Assembly (NCBI RefSeq): GCF_932526225.1
Contig: NC_064038.1
Span: forward strand, 9,487,070-9,547,069
Length of the DNA: 60,000 nucleotides
Source of the DNA: Nematostella vectensis
Lineage: Eukaryota; Cnidaria; Anthozoa; Actiniaria; Edwardsiidae
Direction: 5' to 3'
Shown here: piece after piece, positions 13,601 to 25,600 of the stretch
Position numbering within the stretch: position 1 is the first letter of the stretch
Layout: each line of letters opens with the position of its first letter
Notes under the pieces: model-generated
Told to the model about the DNA's origin: nothing
The model's database searches: none
The model's input: the letters and a program-made list of their open reading frames with translations, nothing else
Program-made: the position numbers and the translations under genes

Positions 13601-16600
13601 AAGAATATCCTATAAGAATATAAAAGAGCGTGAACCCCACATATATCTACCTGTTTATTCTCTGATGCCTGCTTCTCAAATCTCGTCTTTTCTTTGCCTA
13701 GTCGACTGCACTCTTCTTCAGCCTTTAACAGTTTGTCCTTTTCCTGGCTCAGCTCATCCAGATGCTTGGTACACTCCTCCTGGATCTTCTTCACCTCTTC
13801 TTCAAACTTGGTCTTCTCCTCTTTGAACTTGTTCAACTCCTCCTGTAGTCGTGCAACCTCCTTTGTGTCAGACACTGTCTCGGTTACCGTGAAAACCTTA
13901 GCAGGCTCCGCCCCTTCTGCCTGTTCTTTCACTTCCGGTTGGATGTCTTCCTTCTTTGTCTCAGAATCAGTGGCTGATGATGTGACGGCAGTGGTGGTCG
14001 CTACGGCAGCAACAGCTACTCCACCACTAAAACAGAATGTCATGACAGTCATAACATTGCACTAAAACAGTCACAGTACATAACAGTCTGTTAAACTCTA
14101 TAACCCTTTCAAGGATCTGTGGACGTAACAACGTTTTCTAAAAGACTTTACATAGCTAAATATGTAACGTAGTTCCCCGTCCATACAAAAATAATTTTAT
14201 GAAGGCATTAAATAGCAGTAACTTTGTGCCGAGGTTTTCCAGTTATACGATCTCAATTCTACTGATCACATCATGACAGTGCATAACTGCGTACCTAATG
14301 TAAGCTTCAAATTCGTCATAATAATAAGGCACATTATAACAAAACTTTCCACCAACCACAACTTATTCTTATAGTTAGATTAGTATGATCAAGAGTCAAA
14401 AAAGTGGAGATGATAGTTTACCTCGTTTGAAGTTTCTCCAGCTCCTCCTTCAGGGCTTTTAATTCAGCATCCTTTGCCTCTAAATCTGCGGCAAACTTTT
14501 CATTAGCTTCTGTCAATTTTTTCCTTTCCTCTTCTAGTGCTTCCTCCTGTTCCTTGGTCAGTTTCTCCGACTTCTCCTTCTCCAGTTCCTCCAACTGCTG
14601 CTTTGTTTCTTTGAGTTCCTCCTCGTGCTTGGCCTTGAGGACCAGAAGTTCGTTCTCATGTGTGCTTTTATTCGAGTCATATTCTTCCTGTCTTTGACTA
14701 TTTTGCTCTTCCAGGGCTTTCAGCTTTTCTTCTAACTCAATTATTTTGTTCCTTTCATTCTTTAAATCTTTCAGCACTATAAACGATGAGAATATGAATA
14801 TCATGAAAGAAACACAGTATTTGAATTGGTAGAGGTGGTGCTTCACATAAAACGTTTTGAACCTTAGCTTAGGATTTACAAAGTCTCATAGTTCGAAACT
14901 TCTTTGGTTCAGCAGGAATATCTGTTGGCTCACAGAGCCACGTACTAAGTGCTTAAAGCCCATATAACCTTTCAGATAGGATAGATTTGGTCAATTCTTT
15001 ACATTTTCATCTTCCAAAAGGCATGTTGTTCGTATGGACAATATAAAACGCGCGTTGGCGCGAATAACTCAAATCTGTAATATTGAGGTATTTTGGTCAA
15101 CCTTCGGAAAAAAAGGCCGTGAACTGAAAGGCCCGGGTCCAGTCATTTGTGACGTAGATCGGGATGTCAGTCAAATTAAATGAGGAAGTATATGCGCACG
15201 CTAAACTCGTTCCCGTCTTCATGTCTTCTTAGTTATTGCTGAAGATCGTTCTGTGGTTACAAGTTTTACCATCATTTTTATATCTCAACCTTGTAGTCAA
15301 ATGAGTTTTTTACTTCAGGAAAAAGAAATCTGGCATTCCCAATCAAGAATGGCGACGTTATCACAAGCGCACGATTCTTTTGAAACCTACAACAAAACGG
15401 TATTTTCTTTTTTTCGCATATAATTCTCGATTTAAAATTATTCTTTGCTTCATGTGGGAAGCATTGCGCAATAGAAAACACTACGCCAACATTTTGTATT
15501 GCCGTCTCTTTAAGAAAAATACGTTGTTATAGATTTTCCCGCCAAAACTTGGAATTATTCACTCGATTAAATCTCCTTTTGCGCGGCCAAGAAAATTTCC
15601 AAAACTCTGTAGAAAATTCAAATTGCAATCAAATTCAATTCCCAGAATTTGAAAGTTTATCTATGCTTTATTTTGGCTAGATTGATATAAGTGAAAAGCT
15701 TTAAGAACTTTAATAAGGGACTTACTTGAAGTGTATTTTGCTTGCTTTTCATCCAACATTGCAGTCAAATCATACACAGCCTTTTGCTGAAAAAAAAAAA
15801 TGTTCATATAATACAAATTACAAGCTAGCCACAGCCAAGAGTTTGCTAATACCATTTATTTAACGATACACTATAATAAACATGGTTCTATCATGTCTTC
15901 TGTTTTGGCACTGATTGTTACTCACCTTTTCTTCTTCCAGCTTGGTAAACTCATCTCGGTTCTTTATTAAAAGCTCCCTTTTTTCTTGTAACAATTTCTT
16001 GTTCTTCAGCTGAAGGCTCTAGATAAATAAAATAACAACAAAGGAATCATTACATTTTGATATCAAGCCACTAAATTATAATAAAAATATGGGATAAGAT
16101 CACGATCTTGTTTCCTCCAATGCCTAGTGCACACTAGCAACATAACAACATAACGACATGGGCACGCACACTATGTTTAGCCCGACATAACGACATGGAC
16201 ATAATGACATAAAATAATAAAGAAAAAACGTGTTTTTTTCTCTTATATCGTTATTTCTATGTCACTATGTAGAAGATAAGAGTGTGCGTGCCCATGTTGT
16301 TATGTCGATATGTCGCTAGTGTGCACTAGGCATTACCAAGATAAACTTAAAACAAAAACAGTATGTAGAGGCAGTTTTTACCCCATTTGGAAAAATCTCC
16401 AATATGAGACCCCTCTACATAAAGGACACTTATAAAATTCCCAGGGAGGCCGTTACACGGAGGTTCCACTTTATCATCACTATCTAAGTTTTATCACACT
16501 ACCTTGACAGTGTCTTGCCAGTATTCTTGCTTCCTTGATGTATCTTCACGGTGGATTTCTATCACATGTCTAAATGTTGAGAGTTTCTCAGAGTATTGAG

Positions 16601-19600
16601 TTCTCAAGTTTAGCACAAATGTGTTAAAATTACCCTGTAGAAAAAAATATATAATTTTGTTGCAAAGCAAAAAAAACGAAGAAATACAATATGAGAACAA
16701 AAAAACACCATTGGTGTTTTCCAATACACTGGAAAGCTTTGAAAAGCATTTTCCAAACAATATGGGTCGATTGGAGCATATTAGAGAACAATGCCATGTA
16801 TATGGTACATTTCGTCAGTGTAATGGACTAAAGTGTGACATCACCTTTGATGTAAGTTGTAATAACAAACCTGGATCTCATCTTCAATAAGTCTGTACTG
16901 CTCCTGGATGCGATCTACCACCTTAAGATGGCTTGCTTTCATCCGCCTCATATCATCCATCACCTAGTTTAGAAAAAAACATAAATTTAGCTGATGCACA
17001 CATATACGTAGAAAAATAATGACATATCAGGAGGGGACAATGGTTTCTTGAAGAAGGGATACCATGCAGTGAAAGCCGGACTGACTGAGCAACAAAAGAC
17101 ACTTCCTTCTAAGACAACAGGGGTGTGTCAGGGCAAGTGGTGCAGAATCCAGTCTGCTCTTTCAATGAGCTACAATCAGGGTTCAAAATAGCTGTTTTCT
17201 GGTCTTTGCCGGCTCTTTTTTCTGTATTCCCCTCTCACATTTTGAGTGTGCAGGCTTTTTTTCCCATCAAAATCCACAAAGCTGGCAAAATCTAGCAGTT
17301 AAAAAAAATATTTTGAACCCTGACAATATTGAAAAAGTCCACATATGCTGAACTGACCAAAAGTGACCCAGTTTGAAAAATGTATACCCCCTCTTGTCCA
17401 ACAAAAATAAGTTGTTTTTATTTAAAGAATAAGAAGATTTAATCCAATTCACAAAAATATCTCTACCTTTTAAATCAACCTTAGCAAACTCTAGCTACAT
17501 GCCTGCTGAGAGAATGTTTCTTTGCTGAAGAAAACTTGAAAAGGCAAAGAAATTACAATGTGTTTTCACAGAATACAACATACTCTACCACTCCAACCAT
17601 GTGTTGATTTATCTAACCCTTTCCCTGATTCCACCAGGTCTACCTACTAGTTCTTTTTCGGCTTGTCTGTAGTCATTTAAGTCATACACATACACAACAT
17701 GGTTATATCCCTACTGCTTTACCTTTTGTATTGATTCTTTGGCATAGATGAGGGGGATGTAGGCATTCTGTTCACTGCTGATCTTAGGTGGGGCTAGCAG
17801 GTCACAACTTGAGACAGTACTCACTGATGAGACAGCCAAAAGAAGTGCTTTAGAGATCAGATGGAAAATGTGTGATCATGACTGTGTATGGAACTCCTCA
17901 GTATTTTTGCTTGCCTACCTGCATCTTTTGTGCGACTTGAATCTGCTGGGGAATCTGATAACAATTCAAGTTCCTGGAAGAAAAAATACTGATTTTTAGT
18001 TACAATCCCTGTTGTTAAACATTAATTATTCTTACAGTCCAATATCTATGTCATACACTTCCGATGTCCAATGTATTTTTGTCCCACCCAACTTCCATTT
18101 TGGGCAAGATGGAAAGGCGGGGGGAGATGGGAATACATTGTGAGATTACACTGCTGATAAAGGTTGGTTTAAGCACTATTTTTTTGCCATGAATAGTCAT
18201 ATAATATCTAGAGAATTTGAAAACTACTGTACGCACCCCATTGGTAATTGCAAGTGGTGTTAATGACCTCTCATCTGTGCCTTTGTACTTTTCCACTGGT
18301 GTCACATACTGGTGTCCAGATACTTCACCTCTTCGACCAGTAGCCTCTTGCACTGAACTACTAGTGCTGTCAAGGCTACTAGATGGGCGTGGTTGCCGAG
18401 GAACCGCTGTTACTGATGGTGCTGTCTTTGGTCGCTCTACCGGGGTCATCTGGAATTTCTTTCCTGGTGCAGTGGCAGGTCGGGTTCTCTGCTTTGTCAA
18501 TGCTTGTCGGTAAAGAGCTGCCGCTGAGCTGGGCCTGCTTGGAGGGGCATCTGACTCAGACACATCGGCCTCATTGACACTCCAAGCATCTTATAAGAGA
18601 AGAAGTATAGTGTAAAGTGTTCCGACCTATACTTTGCATTGGGGGGTTTCAAATTATTGTCCTCCGTAAACATGAAGCAAAAGAATGGTGTATAGTAAAG
18701 GCATTCCTACATGTGTGTATTCAACTAACTATGACATGCAGCCAAATCACTGTGAACTTGGTAAAGTGATAAAGGGCCAGGTATGTATTGCTTGGGATTT
18801 AAGGCAGAGGACCAGAGTTTTTTGGGAGGGTGTAAGATTCAATTTGTTTTTGGGTATGAAATCTTTGGGCTCTGTCTGACGATTTAAGCTGTCAAATTTT
18901 AATCCACCCTTCCCTGGGGATATACTGGGATACACAGACTTAGGAAAGGGTATTCACTTCTACTATAATAGATACTATTTTATGTCTGCCCTAATGTACT
19001 TTACTGTACTGTAAAAATAGGAGAATCACAGGGCACACATGTAGCATTTAAAAATGTACTACTGTATGTAGTACAATATCAGTTTTGCCAAGAAAAACTC
19101 TGGACAAGTCATATACTGACAAAGATTTATTTCTACTAACGATCAAAACATACTGTAACTGAAAATACAAAAACTTACAATACCTTTTATTGTCTCACTA
19201 TCTGGAGTTTGTCTACCACTGTCTTCGCCATCTGTAGGGACCACTGTGTTTCTCTTGACCTTCCGCCGGGTTGCACTATCTAGACTTGCTACTGAGTCTG
19301 ACGGCATGTCTGTGTCGGTCGTCACAGGGTAGTCAGGCAGACCATTGCTAACTCCATTTGTATCACTCACAGCACCATTTGTCTCTGCATCTGAAGAGAT
19401 TCCAACTGAGTCTGTTTTGTTCTCCTCACTTGCCTCCTTGACAGAGATCACACTTCCTGGTTGTTCTTCCTGGCTGTTCGTGACTTTTGATGGTCCAGCC
19501 GTATCAGCGGACTCTTTGGTTGTTTCTGTGTCATCTGTGTCAGTCCATGCTGTAGCAAAGATTACATGATAGTGGTATAGACAGGCAGCAAGGATTTTAA

Positions 19601-21839
19601 GTGAGCCCCAGTAATGGCGCTGCGTAATAGAGAGCTTAAACAAGTCAATGCGAATGGCATCAAGAATGGTGCGCACCCTAGGATTTTTCTTGAGGGGGGG
19701 TGCAAAATCCAAAAAGTGGACCTAATGTTTCTGGGGGGGGGGGATGAAAAGTGGTTTGAGATACTGCTATTGCAGTATCTCCAAGGGATGTTTATTATTG
19801 GATTTGGCTACAAAAAGTTTGACTTTTAGATTTATAACACACCAATCTATATTGCCTTTTTAAATTTAATTTGCTTGTACCTTATAGATTTGTCTACAAA
19901 TAGCATGTCTATTGCGAACCGAAAGTGAACTTTCTGACGTTGTGGGGGTGCGAATGCACCCCCTCCATCCTAGTCTCCTTCAAAGCCCCCAGCGGTCGGA
20001 GTAACAAAGCGCTCCCCGCCTGTAGGGACTGCTCAGAATCGAACTACATTCCTTTCCCATTGTCTGTACATCAAGATGATGTCAAACGGCTAATCCAATC
20101 AAATGCCTCTCCAATAAACAATGAGCCAATAAAAATACCATTGAACTGTCATTCCTGTTTTAGCGCGAAATCATATACTCAGCTGAGAAAACTTCAGCTG
20201 AGAATTCCACAAATTCAAAACAGATGAGCACCAGAGTTCCCAAATAATGGATAGCGATGAATATTACTCCAAAGAAGATCCAAAACATCGACAACCATTG
20301 TTTTATTTTTTGTAAAGAGATAATAATAGGGAAGGACAAAATCTATATATTTGAAAAATCGAAATAATCCAATTGTGCCTCGAAGTTGACTTTGAAAGTT
20401 TAGAGAATCTAAAGGACTTGTTTGTTTGTAAACCATGCTATCGTACTCGGCAAAGTCTCAAAGAGCAAGAGATAATCTTCAGTCTGTACAAAAAGAAATT
20501 AAAAGTGCATTCAAAAGAGAAAAACCGAAAATCAAGCGTCTGCTTAGCGTTGCAGGCAATGGGAAAACACTGAGCAGCCCCAACGCTGCGAAGAAGACTA
20601 CCAGGCCATGTGGGGGGGTGCGAACCCACCCCCCCACATGGCCCAAAAGGCCACTTTTGGTTCTCAATAGACGTGCTATTTGTAGACAAAACTAAGAATC
20701 ATCACTCTGGTATGTAGCCAAATCCAGCAATAAACGTCCCATGGAGATACTGCAAAGGCATGCTTCAAAGGCAGCCTTGGTGGTTAGATTTTTATCAGAG
20801 AACTCCCTCCCTCCCCCTTCCCTCCGTAAAAATTAGGTCCAAATTTTGTGTGTTCTCTAGCCTTTTGTTGTATTTTTAATACAGTTAGTTCGAAAAGCCT
20901 GCAGCGAGCATTATCATCCATTCATATGGTGATCAACGGATGACAGCTGCTTTTCGTGACGCTAGCGGGAATTAAACGTAAAACAGCAGGCTTTATGGAC
21001 AGTAGCGGGCCTTGTAAATGGCAGCGGGCCTTATGGACGCTAGCGGGCATTGAAAGGACGTTAGCAGGCTTTCTGGACCCAGCGGGCATTCATGGGAAAA
21101 CAGCGGGCTTTACTGTATGTACGCTAGCGGGCACGAGAGCGGACTTTCATTGGTAGTTACTTGGACATAAACACCTGGCGGGCCTTTGCAAGACACAAGC
21201 AGGCTTCAAGAGACATCAGCGAGGGAAAGGCATGCTAGCGGCCTCGAGGTCTTGTTGACAAGCTGGCTCATTGCATGGTAGCGTGAGTAAAACAGACGCA
21301 ACAACAAATCTACATTTGTTACGCCAGTGGGTACCAACATCATGCACATAGCCAGCAGGGAAACTGTACATGGGTTTCATATTATTGCAATAGTTGATAA
21401 AAACAAATATTAAAATCAAACTTATTGTACTATAGTAGTACCTGTTATCTATTAGTATAAGAAGTAAAATGATATGGGTTGGGTCTTCTGGGTGAAACTA
21501 GTAATTACCGACATCATTAACCTAGCTATTGTTGCTAAATATAAATTGAATTGCCAAGAAATCGAAAAAATTGTACTTAATCATGTAAGTAAATGACAGT
21601 TTATTTTCTAGGGCTATGAAACATCACCAACGTCTCTTTTGCTAAATATAATAAATTATGGTGGAAAAATAGTACAGTCCAGCTAAATAAGCTATGATTA
21701 AGTTATATAGGTTGGGAAAATGTGTACTTAAGTCAAAACTTTATACCCCCATACCTTGTTCTTTTGAAAGAGTCGATTCTTGCTGTCTTGGCTTCGGTTT
21801 CTTTTTAGGGGCAACTTTGGGATTCCTTGAAGCCATCAT
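1634..21839 (-). CDS. C-terminal-motor kinesin (kinesin-14, kinesin-C/KCBP-like), 3' partial
   Basis: Minus-end-directed microtubule motor of the kinesin-14 type: N-terminal low-complexity tail, very long coiled-coil rod, C-terminal motor. Coding exons in transcript order: 21755-21839, 19184-19549, 18237-18589, 17919-17973, 17723-17823, 16871-16963, 16503-16634, 15926-16018, 15726-15786, 14422-14776, 13651-14026, 13210-13442, 11113-11243, 10644-10945, 10101-10217, 9241-9348, 8640-8744, 8155-8292, 7910-8035, 7446-7517, 7061-7147, 6658-6744, 6017-6053, 5634-5728, 5311-5382, 4696-4797, 3952-4050, 3061-3195, 2440-2603, 1863-1950, 1634-1666. Every junction has GT/AG and compatible phase. The start is a double ATG ([14 protein letters not shown]); the downstream Met is also possible. 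The tail is Ser/Thr/Pro-rich. The rod is Glu/Lys-rich with only short breaks. The motor begins at [13 protein letters not shown] and carries the P-loop GQTGSGKT. The rest of the motor, including switch I and II and any calmodulin-binding tail, lies left of position 1. The kinesin-C assignment rests on architecture; the kinesin-14 call is firm. Confidence 0.9.
2050..2420. repeat. pyrimidine-rich intron tract
   Basis: About 370 bp strongly biased to C and T on the plus strand (purine-rich in the kinesin transcript), ending just past the donor of the P-loop exon. The long open frames across it are products of composition, not genes. No regular unit was seen. Confidence 0.6.
3343..3433 (-). repeat. 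right arm of inverted duplication (partner 1-88)
   Basis: Reverse-complement copy of positions 1-88, about 97 percent identical by eye, in a kinesin intron. Three motor exons plus the 33-bp mini-exon and P-loop exon lie between the arms. It is either a dispersed repeat or a local inverted duplication. Confidence 0.85.
5425..5448. repeat. poly-C run next to purine-rich tract
   Basis: A run of more than 20 C in a kinesin intron, followed by about 130 bp of A/G-rich sequence. Simple sequence; prone to length error in assembly. Similar short G/C runs occur near 1525, 19730, 26420, 31610, 38960 and 41630. Confidence 0.8.
9850..10345. repeat. kinesin intron with short duplications
   Basis: Two patterns are visible. 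AAACCGGGAGA-type motifs recur near 9852, 9970 and 9996. A tandem duplication of about 85 bp around 10235-10350 repeats CAGTATA-TGT-CTCAGAAAACC and TTCCACTA. The exon 10101-10217 lies between them and is unaffected. No gene-like feature beyond that exon. Confidence 0.5.
11631..13237. repeat. ~31-bp minisatellite built on a splice-donor sequence
   Basis: About 52 tandem units of roughly 31 bp with plus-strand consensus CTCCCCCTCACCTGTCATCC followed by YCTGATGGCTC. Read on the kinesin strand the unit is GAGCCATCAGAGGATGACAG/GTGAGGGGGAG. The last unit covers the end of kinesin exon 12 (exon edge at 13210), so the real donor and the last nine or so codons (EGEEPSEDD) belong to the array. By eye about 30 units keep TGACAG/GT. 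Several have GTAAGG, a better donor than the genuine GTGAGG. Unit variants (TGTGGCTCCTT, AAAGGTTCC, TTGACTCC, ATCGTTAC) recur in blocks, indicating higher-order duplication. Confidence 0.95.
16119..16334. mobile_element. 216-bp inverted-repeat element
   Basis: Begins AATGCCTAGTGCACACTAGC and ends with its reverse complement GCTAGTGTGCACTAGGCATT. Arms of about 55 bp include CATGGGCACGCACACT. The centre is A/T-rich. It sits in the kinesin intron between exons 16503-16634 and 15926-16018. No coding capacity and no convincing target duplication; a MITE-like foldback element. Confidence 0.75.
19690..20860. mobile_element. ~1.2-kb inverted-repeat (foldback) element
   Basis: Arms of roughly 280 bp are mutually inverted. 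Left: GGACCTAATGTTTCTGGG, then GCAGTATCTCC, GGATTTGGCTAC, and TTTGTCTACAAATAGCATGT. Right: the reverse complements near 20840, 20745, 20720 and 20690. Each arm also carries a G-run next to GGTGCGAA. The loop (about 19980-20590) is unique; its open frames resemble no family I know. It lies in kinesin intron 1. Non-autonomous; class not assigned. Confidence 0.65.
20955..21250. repeat. degenerate AGCGGGC-motif repeat
   Basis: Some dozen irregularly spaced copies of (T)AGCGGGC-TT with GGAC or GGCTTTATGGAC nearby, spacing about 20-30 bp, in kinesin intron 1 about 0.5 kb downstream of the first coding exon. Spacing is too irregular for a young minisatellite. Either a decayed tandem repeat or a cluster of protein-binding sites. 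Confidence 0.6.
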
Positions 21840-22680
21840 CTTGACTTTGCCTTACTCCAGCCAAACTTGGCCGGAAGCTTTAAGAAAATTAATAGTAGGT
21901 CGCCAATAATAAACTCGAATTCCTCTTGCACTAAGATTATTCTCAAAAACAGCACGCAGAGATTTGAAGCCACATGAGCACAAGTCGAACTAGAGGTCAA
22001 TTTTTAAAGCTTTCCTTTCCTCTTTTAAATCCTCCATATTCCAAAGATGTAGAACGACTCTCCAGATGCTGTTTTATTCGTACTTTAAAGACTTCAATGC
22101 GTTGAAAGGAGAAAAATTGCTGTTTTCGCAGGAATAATTATTAGCTTCGAGAGGTGAAAGTTACCTTGGAACCCGGCCTGTGTTTACAACGTGACGTCAC
22201 TTGGCCCGCTAACGCACCAGGCCCTTGCGACCGGGGACAGAAAGGAAACCCAAGAAATTAGCATTTTGTATTTCAAAAAGAAATATTTTAATTTTAATTG
22301 ACACTTTAATTGAAGTTTTTCCGGATGTTCATATTTTCTTTGCAGTCTCTTATTTGGTGCTAGTCATAAAAACAATAGTAGGATCTGTCATCTTTTGCTG
22401 GTTTATTCGGTTTCTGCTTCTGTCTGCAGTGGCGTTCACATTTTTTTTATCATGATGGATGCATGTGTGTCTATCAAGAAACGGCAAGCATTCTTGAATC
22501 GGCAATAGAACATAACACTTACAAAGGACGTATAATTGACCCCCTCTCCCCCCCTCACCAAAGTGCTCACGGTCAGATACCTGGGCCCTAATCACGATCA
22601 CTTTTTCGTGCGAAGTTTTCAAGTTCCTGGTTCATTTCGAACACACAGCTTAAACAGAAGCTGCGGTCAAACTATTCCCA
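21840..22680. promoter_or_regulatory. shared upstream region of kinesin and JmjC genes
   Basis: The two start codons are 841 bp apart and divergent, so both promoters and 5' UTRs must lie here unless upstream non-coding exons exist. A perfect CRE-type palindrome lies at 22192-22199. No TATA box could be placed with confidence. Confidence 0.5.
22192..22199. promoter_or_regulatory. CRE/ATF palindrome TGACGTCA
   Basis: Exact 8-bp CREB/ATF consensus within GTGACGTCAC in the divergent kinesin/JmjC spacer. Another copy lies in an ELP1 intron (46161-46168), so occurrence alone is weak evidence; location makes this one more credible. Confidence 0.4.
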
Positions 22681-25600
22681 ATGTATCGAGCAGTGTGTAC
22701 GCTATTCCTAGCGTGTGTTGTACTCTCTAGTACCTTAGCGACAGACCCACCAGGACACCTTCAGCCTTTAGGCTCTCACCGGCCTGCCGAAGGTGAAGTT
22801 GACGCCGTATCTAAGCCACCCTCTCCACATGAGTTCTTCAACAACTATGTTATACCGGGAAAACCACTGTTATTCAAAGGCGCTGCTAAGGCTCTGCCTG
22901 CTTATAAGCTTTGGACGGATGAGTATTTAAGGTAAAAAAAATACCAAATGATGGCTTTGTAGCCTTTTGATGAATATAAGATAAGTTTGAATAACTTATA
23001 CAACATCTAAACACCCCTTTTTAATTTATAAACTTACTAAAATCTTATATACAAGTTTTTACTGGTAAAATATTAAACTGGTCGAACAGATGTTTATTCT
23101 AAATACTTTGAATTATTGATTCAACGCATAGTTAGAGGAACGTACACCAATCGCTCATGTTTAATCGAGTGTAGCCGCTTCTTTAATTGCTAAGTTCCTT
23201 TAAAAAGTCTAATTCAATTAGCAAAACACCGCAAAAATTATTTAGTTCAAATGATTAAGCTTATATTAAAACCCGCTTTTATACATAGTAGAGGAATATT
23301 GGAATATCAGACGCTTGATGTAGAAGGATATTGGCAATTGATTCAAATCGAGGAAAGTCATAAGTGGTTATGCTTTTATCCTTCTTAAAGCTTTTTTTCC
23401 GCTTCCGAAGGATATGGAGACTATTAGACTTTTTAGCACTGGCTGTTTGCTAAACACTTAATGCTGGCCTCGTTCTTATGAAGTAATGTTATTTAGTTTA
23501 CACCTGCAAAACATAAGGATTCACTTTAAATACCACACCCTTTATATTCTTATAAGCTTCCTTTAAATTTGGAAAAAAAAAATATTTTAATGGTGCTTAG
23601 TTTCAATATTATTGTCTTTGTCAACTCAGAATTCTAGATTGGCTGTAATTAGGAAGTGGAGACAGGAGTCTACAGGAGTGGGTGTGTCACCAACTTTGTA
23701 CTAAATGTATACCTGTCAGTGAATTACACAGGGTGGTGGTTTATTTGGAAAGAAGGAGCATGTAACATCAACTATTAAAGGACAGACCCCTAAAATCCAT
23801 ATCTTCCCTCTTCCCATATCTTCCTTTTTTTAAATAAATCCTCTCCCCAGACGCTCTACTCTGCTTTGACTAGATGTACCCATTAGCACAGAAAATCAGG
23901 CAACATGCTATTATTTACTCTAACATAAATTTACTTTGTTTGGATGCTCAATGTTCAAAACTCAAAGTGCTTATCATTGTCAAATTTCTTAAAAAGCAAA
24001 ATGCTTTTATGTGCTCATCACACAAGTACTCTCCAAGAACGTCTGGTGGCCTTCCCTATTCTAGTATTCTCTTTGTACATGGCCTTGCCATCAGGAAAAC
24101 TCACTTGTCAAAACATGACACTTCTCTGTCATAACTACACTTCTTTGTCATAACATTGCGCTTCACTGTCATATCATGACACTTCTTTGTAATAACTACA
24201 CTTCTCTATCATAACATGACACTTCTCTGTCATATCGTATGACACTTCTCTGTCATAACATGACACTTCTTTGTCATAACATGACACTTCTCTGTCTCTT
24301 ATGGTTCTAGCTCTAAATTTGGAGATTTGAGGATGGAGGTTGAGGAGGGCAAGAAGGAGAATCGCTCATGGGGAACATTCAATTTTAAATTAAAGGAGTT
24401 TATTAACAAGTATAAAAAAGAAGACATCTACATGGTAGAAAGTTTGCAAAAGCCAATGCGAGGTAAGTGTGTAGGGTTGGTGGTAGGGCAAATGCATATA
24501 TGAGTGGGGCACCTGTGATTGACATTTAGGTTGAGCAAAATATTTGCATTCACACCTACCTACTGGTAGCACTCCCAGGTTGTTCTACTAAAATTATAAG
24601 GAAATGACCAGAAGGGGTATGGTATCTCTGAGCCTCCCCCGACTGTGTGACAATTTACTTTTGCATAAAAAATCAATGCAAATAGGATGAACATAGCAAA
24701 ATGAATTCCCTTGAATCACTATAGAAAGGGCTTTGATTAAAAATTAGTATTTTAATTATTATTATTAATATTAAAAATAAAATAAAACAATATTGTCATG
24801 TAAGTCAAATCCTGCTAATGGCAAAACCCATTTTTATGATATTCACCTTGTCCTAACATCTTCTCAGAACTCTTTGTGACGCTTGTGTGAAACTGAGGAT
24901 AAAAACAAACTTTGCCATCTTGTTTACATTGTTTTAATACCTGACCTTGGTTTAACGTGGGTAAGGTGAATCACTAACTGTTGCTATGCCTACGCATTGG
25001 CAACACCTTTAGAAACAGTTGCAATAAGCATACTTTAAATCCTTACAAAATTATCAAAAAGAATCAAATTTTAGACTAATAAATTGCTCAAAGTTTATCT
25101 TGTATCTGCTTATAATTTTTAGTTATTTGTTTCAGAGGATTACATGTTGCTTCATAGTCTCGCTTGTGGCGGCTTCACAAATGTTCTTCAAGATGCAGTT
25201 ATGTGGTTCAGTAGTGGCGGCACAAAGTCTGTTCTTCACTACGATAGCCTTGAGAACATCAACTGTCTGTTCAGTGGAAACAAGAATTTCGTCATGATAG
25301 ACAAGGTGATGTAATCGTTATATTGACTCATTTAAGTGTCATGGGTGCATTTGGTTGATAGACAGGAAAGGGGTGGGGCACTAAACGGAAAGAGGGTGCT
25401 TACCAGGAAGTTTATTTTATTTCTACTAAAACAGTTGCACATTTGCTCAAATCGTAGTCGCATGGAGCTCAGAGCCTCTGCTACCCAGGGTAAGGATCAC
25501 TAAGACAAACAAAATAAATATGCACTTGAAAATGGAAAATAAAGTACACAGTATCAGTTTGAGTTGATGAATAGGCACAGGAGGGATGCGTACGTGCGTG

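Noticed and set aside
19925-20695. Open frames in the loop and arms of the foldback element
   Set aside because: No resemblance to a protein family, and they cross the inverted-repeat arms and G-runs.
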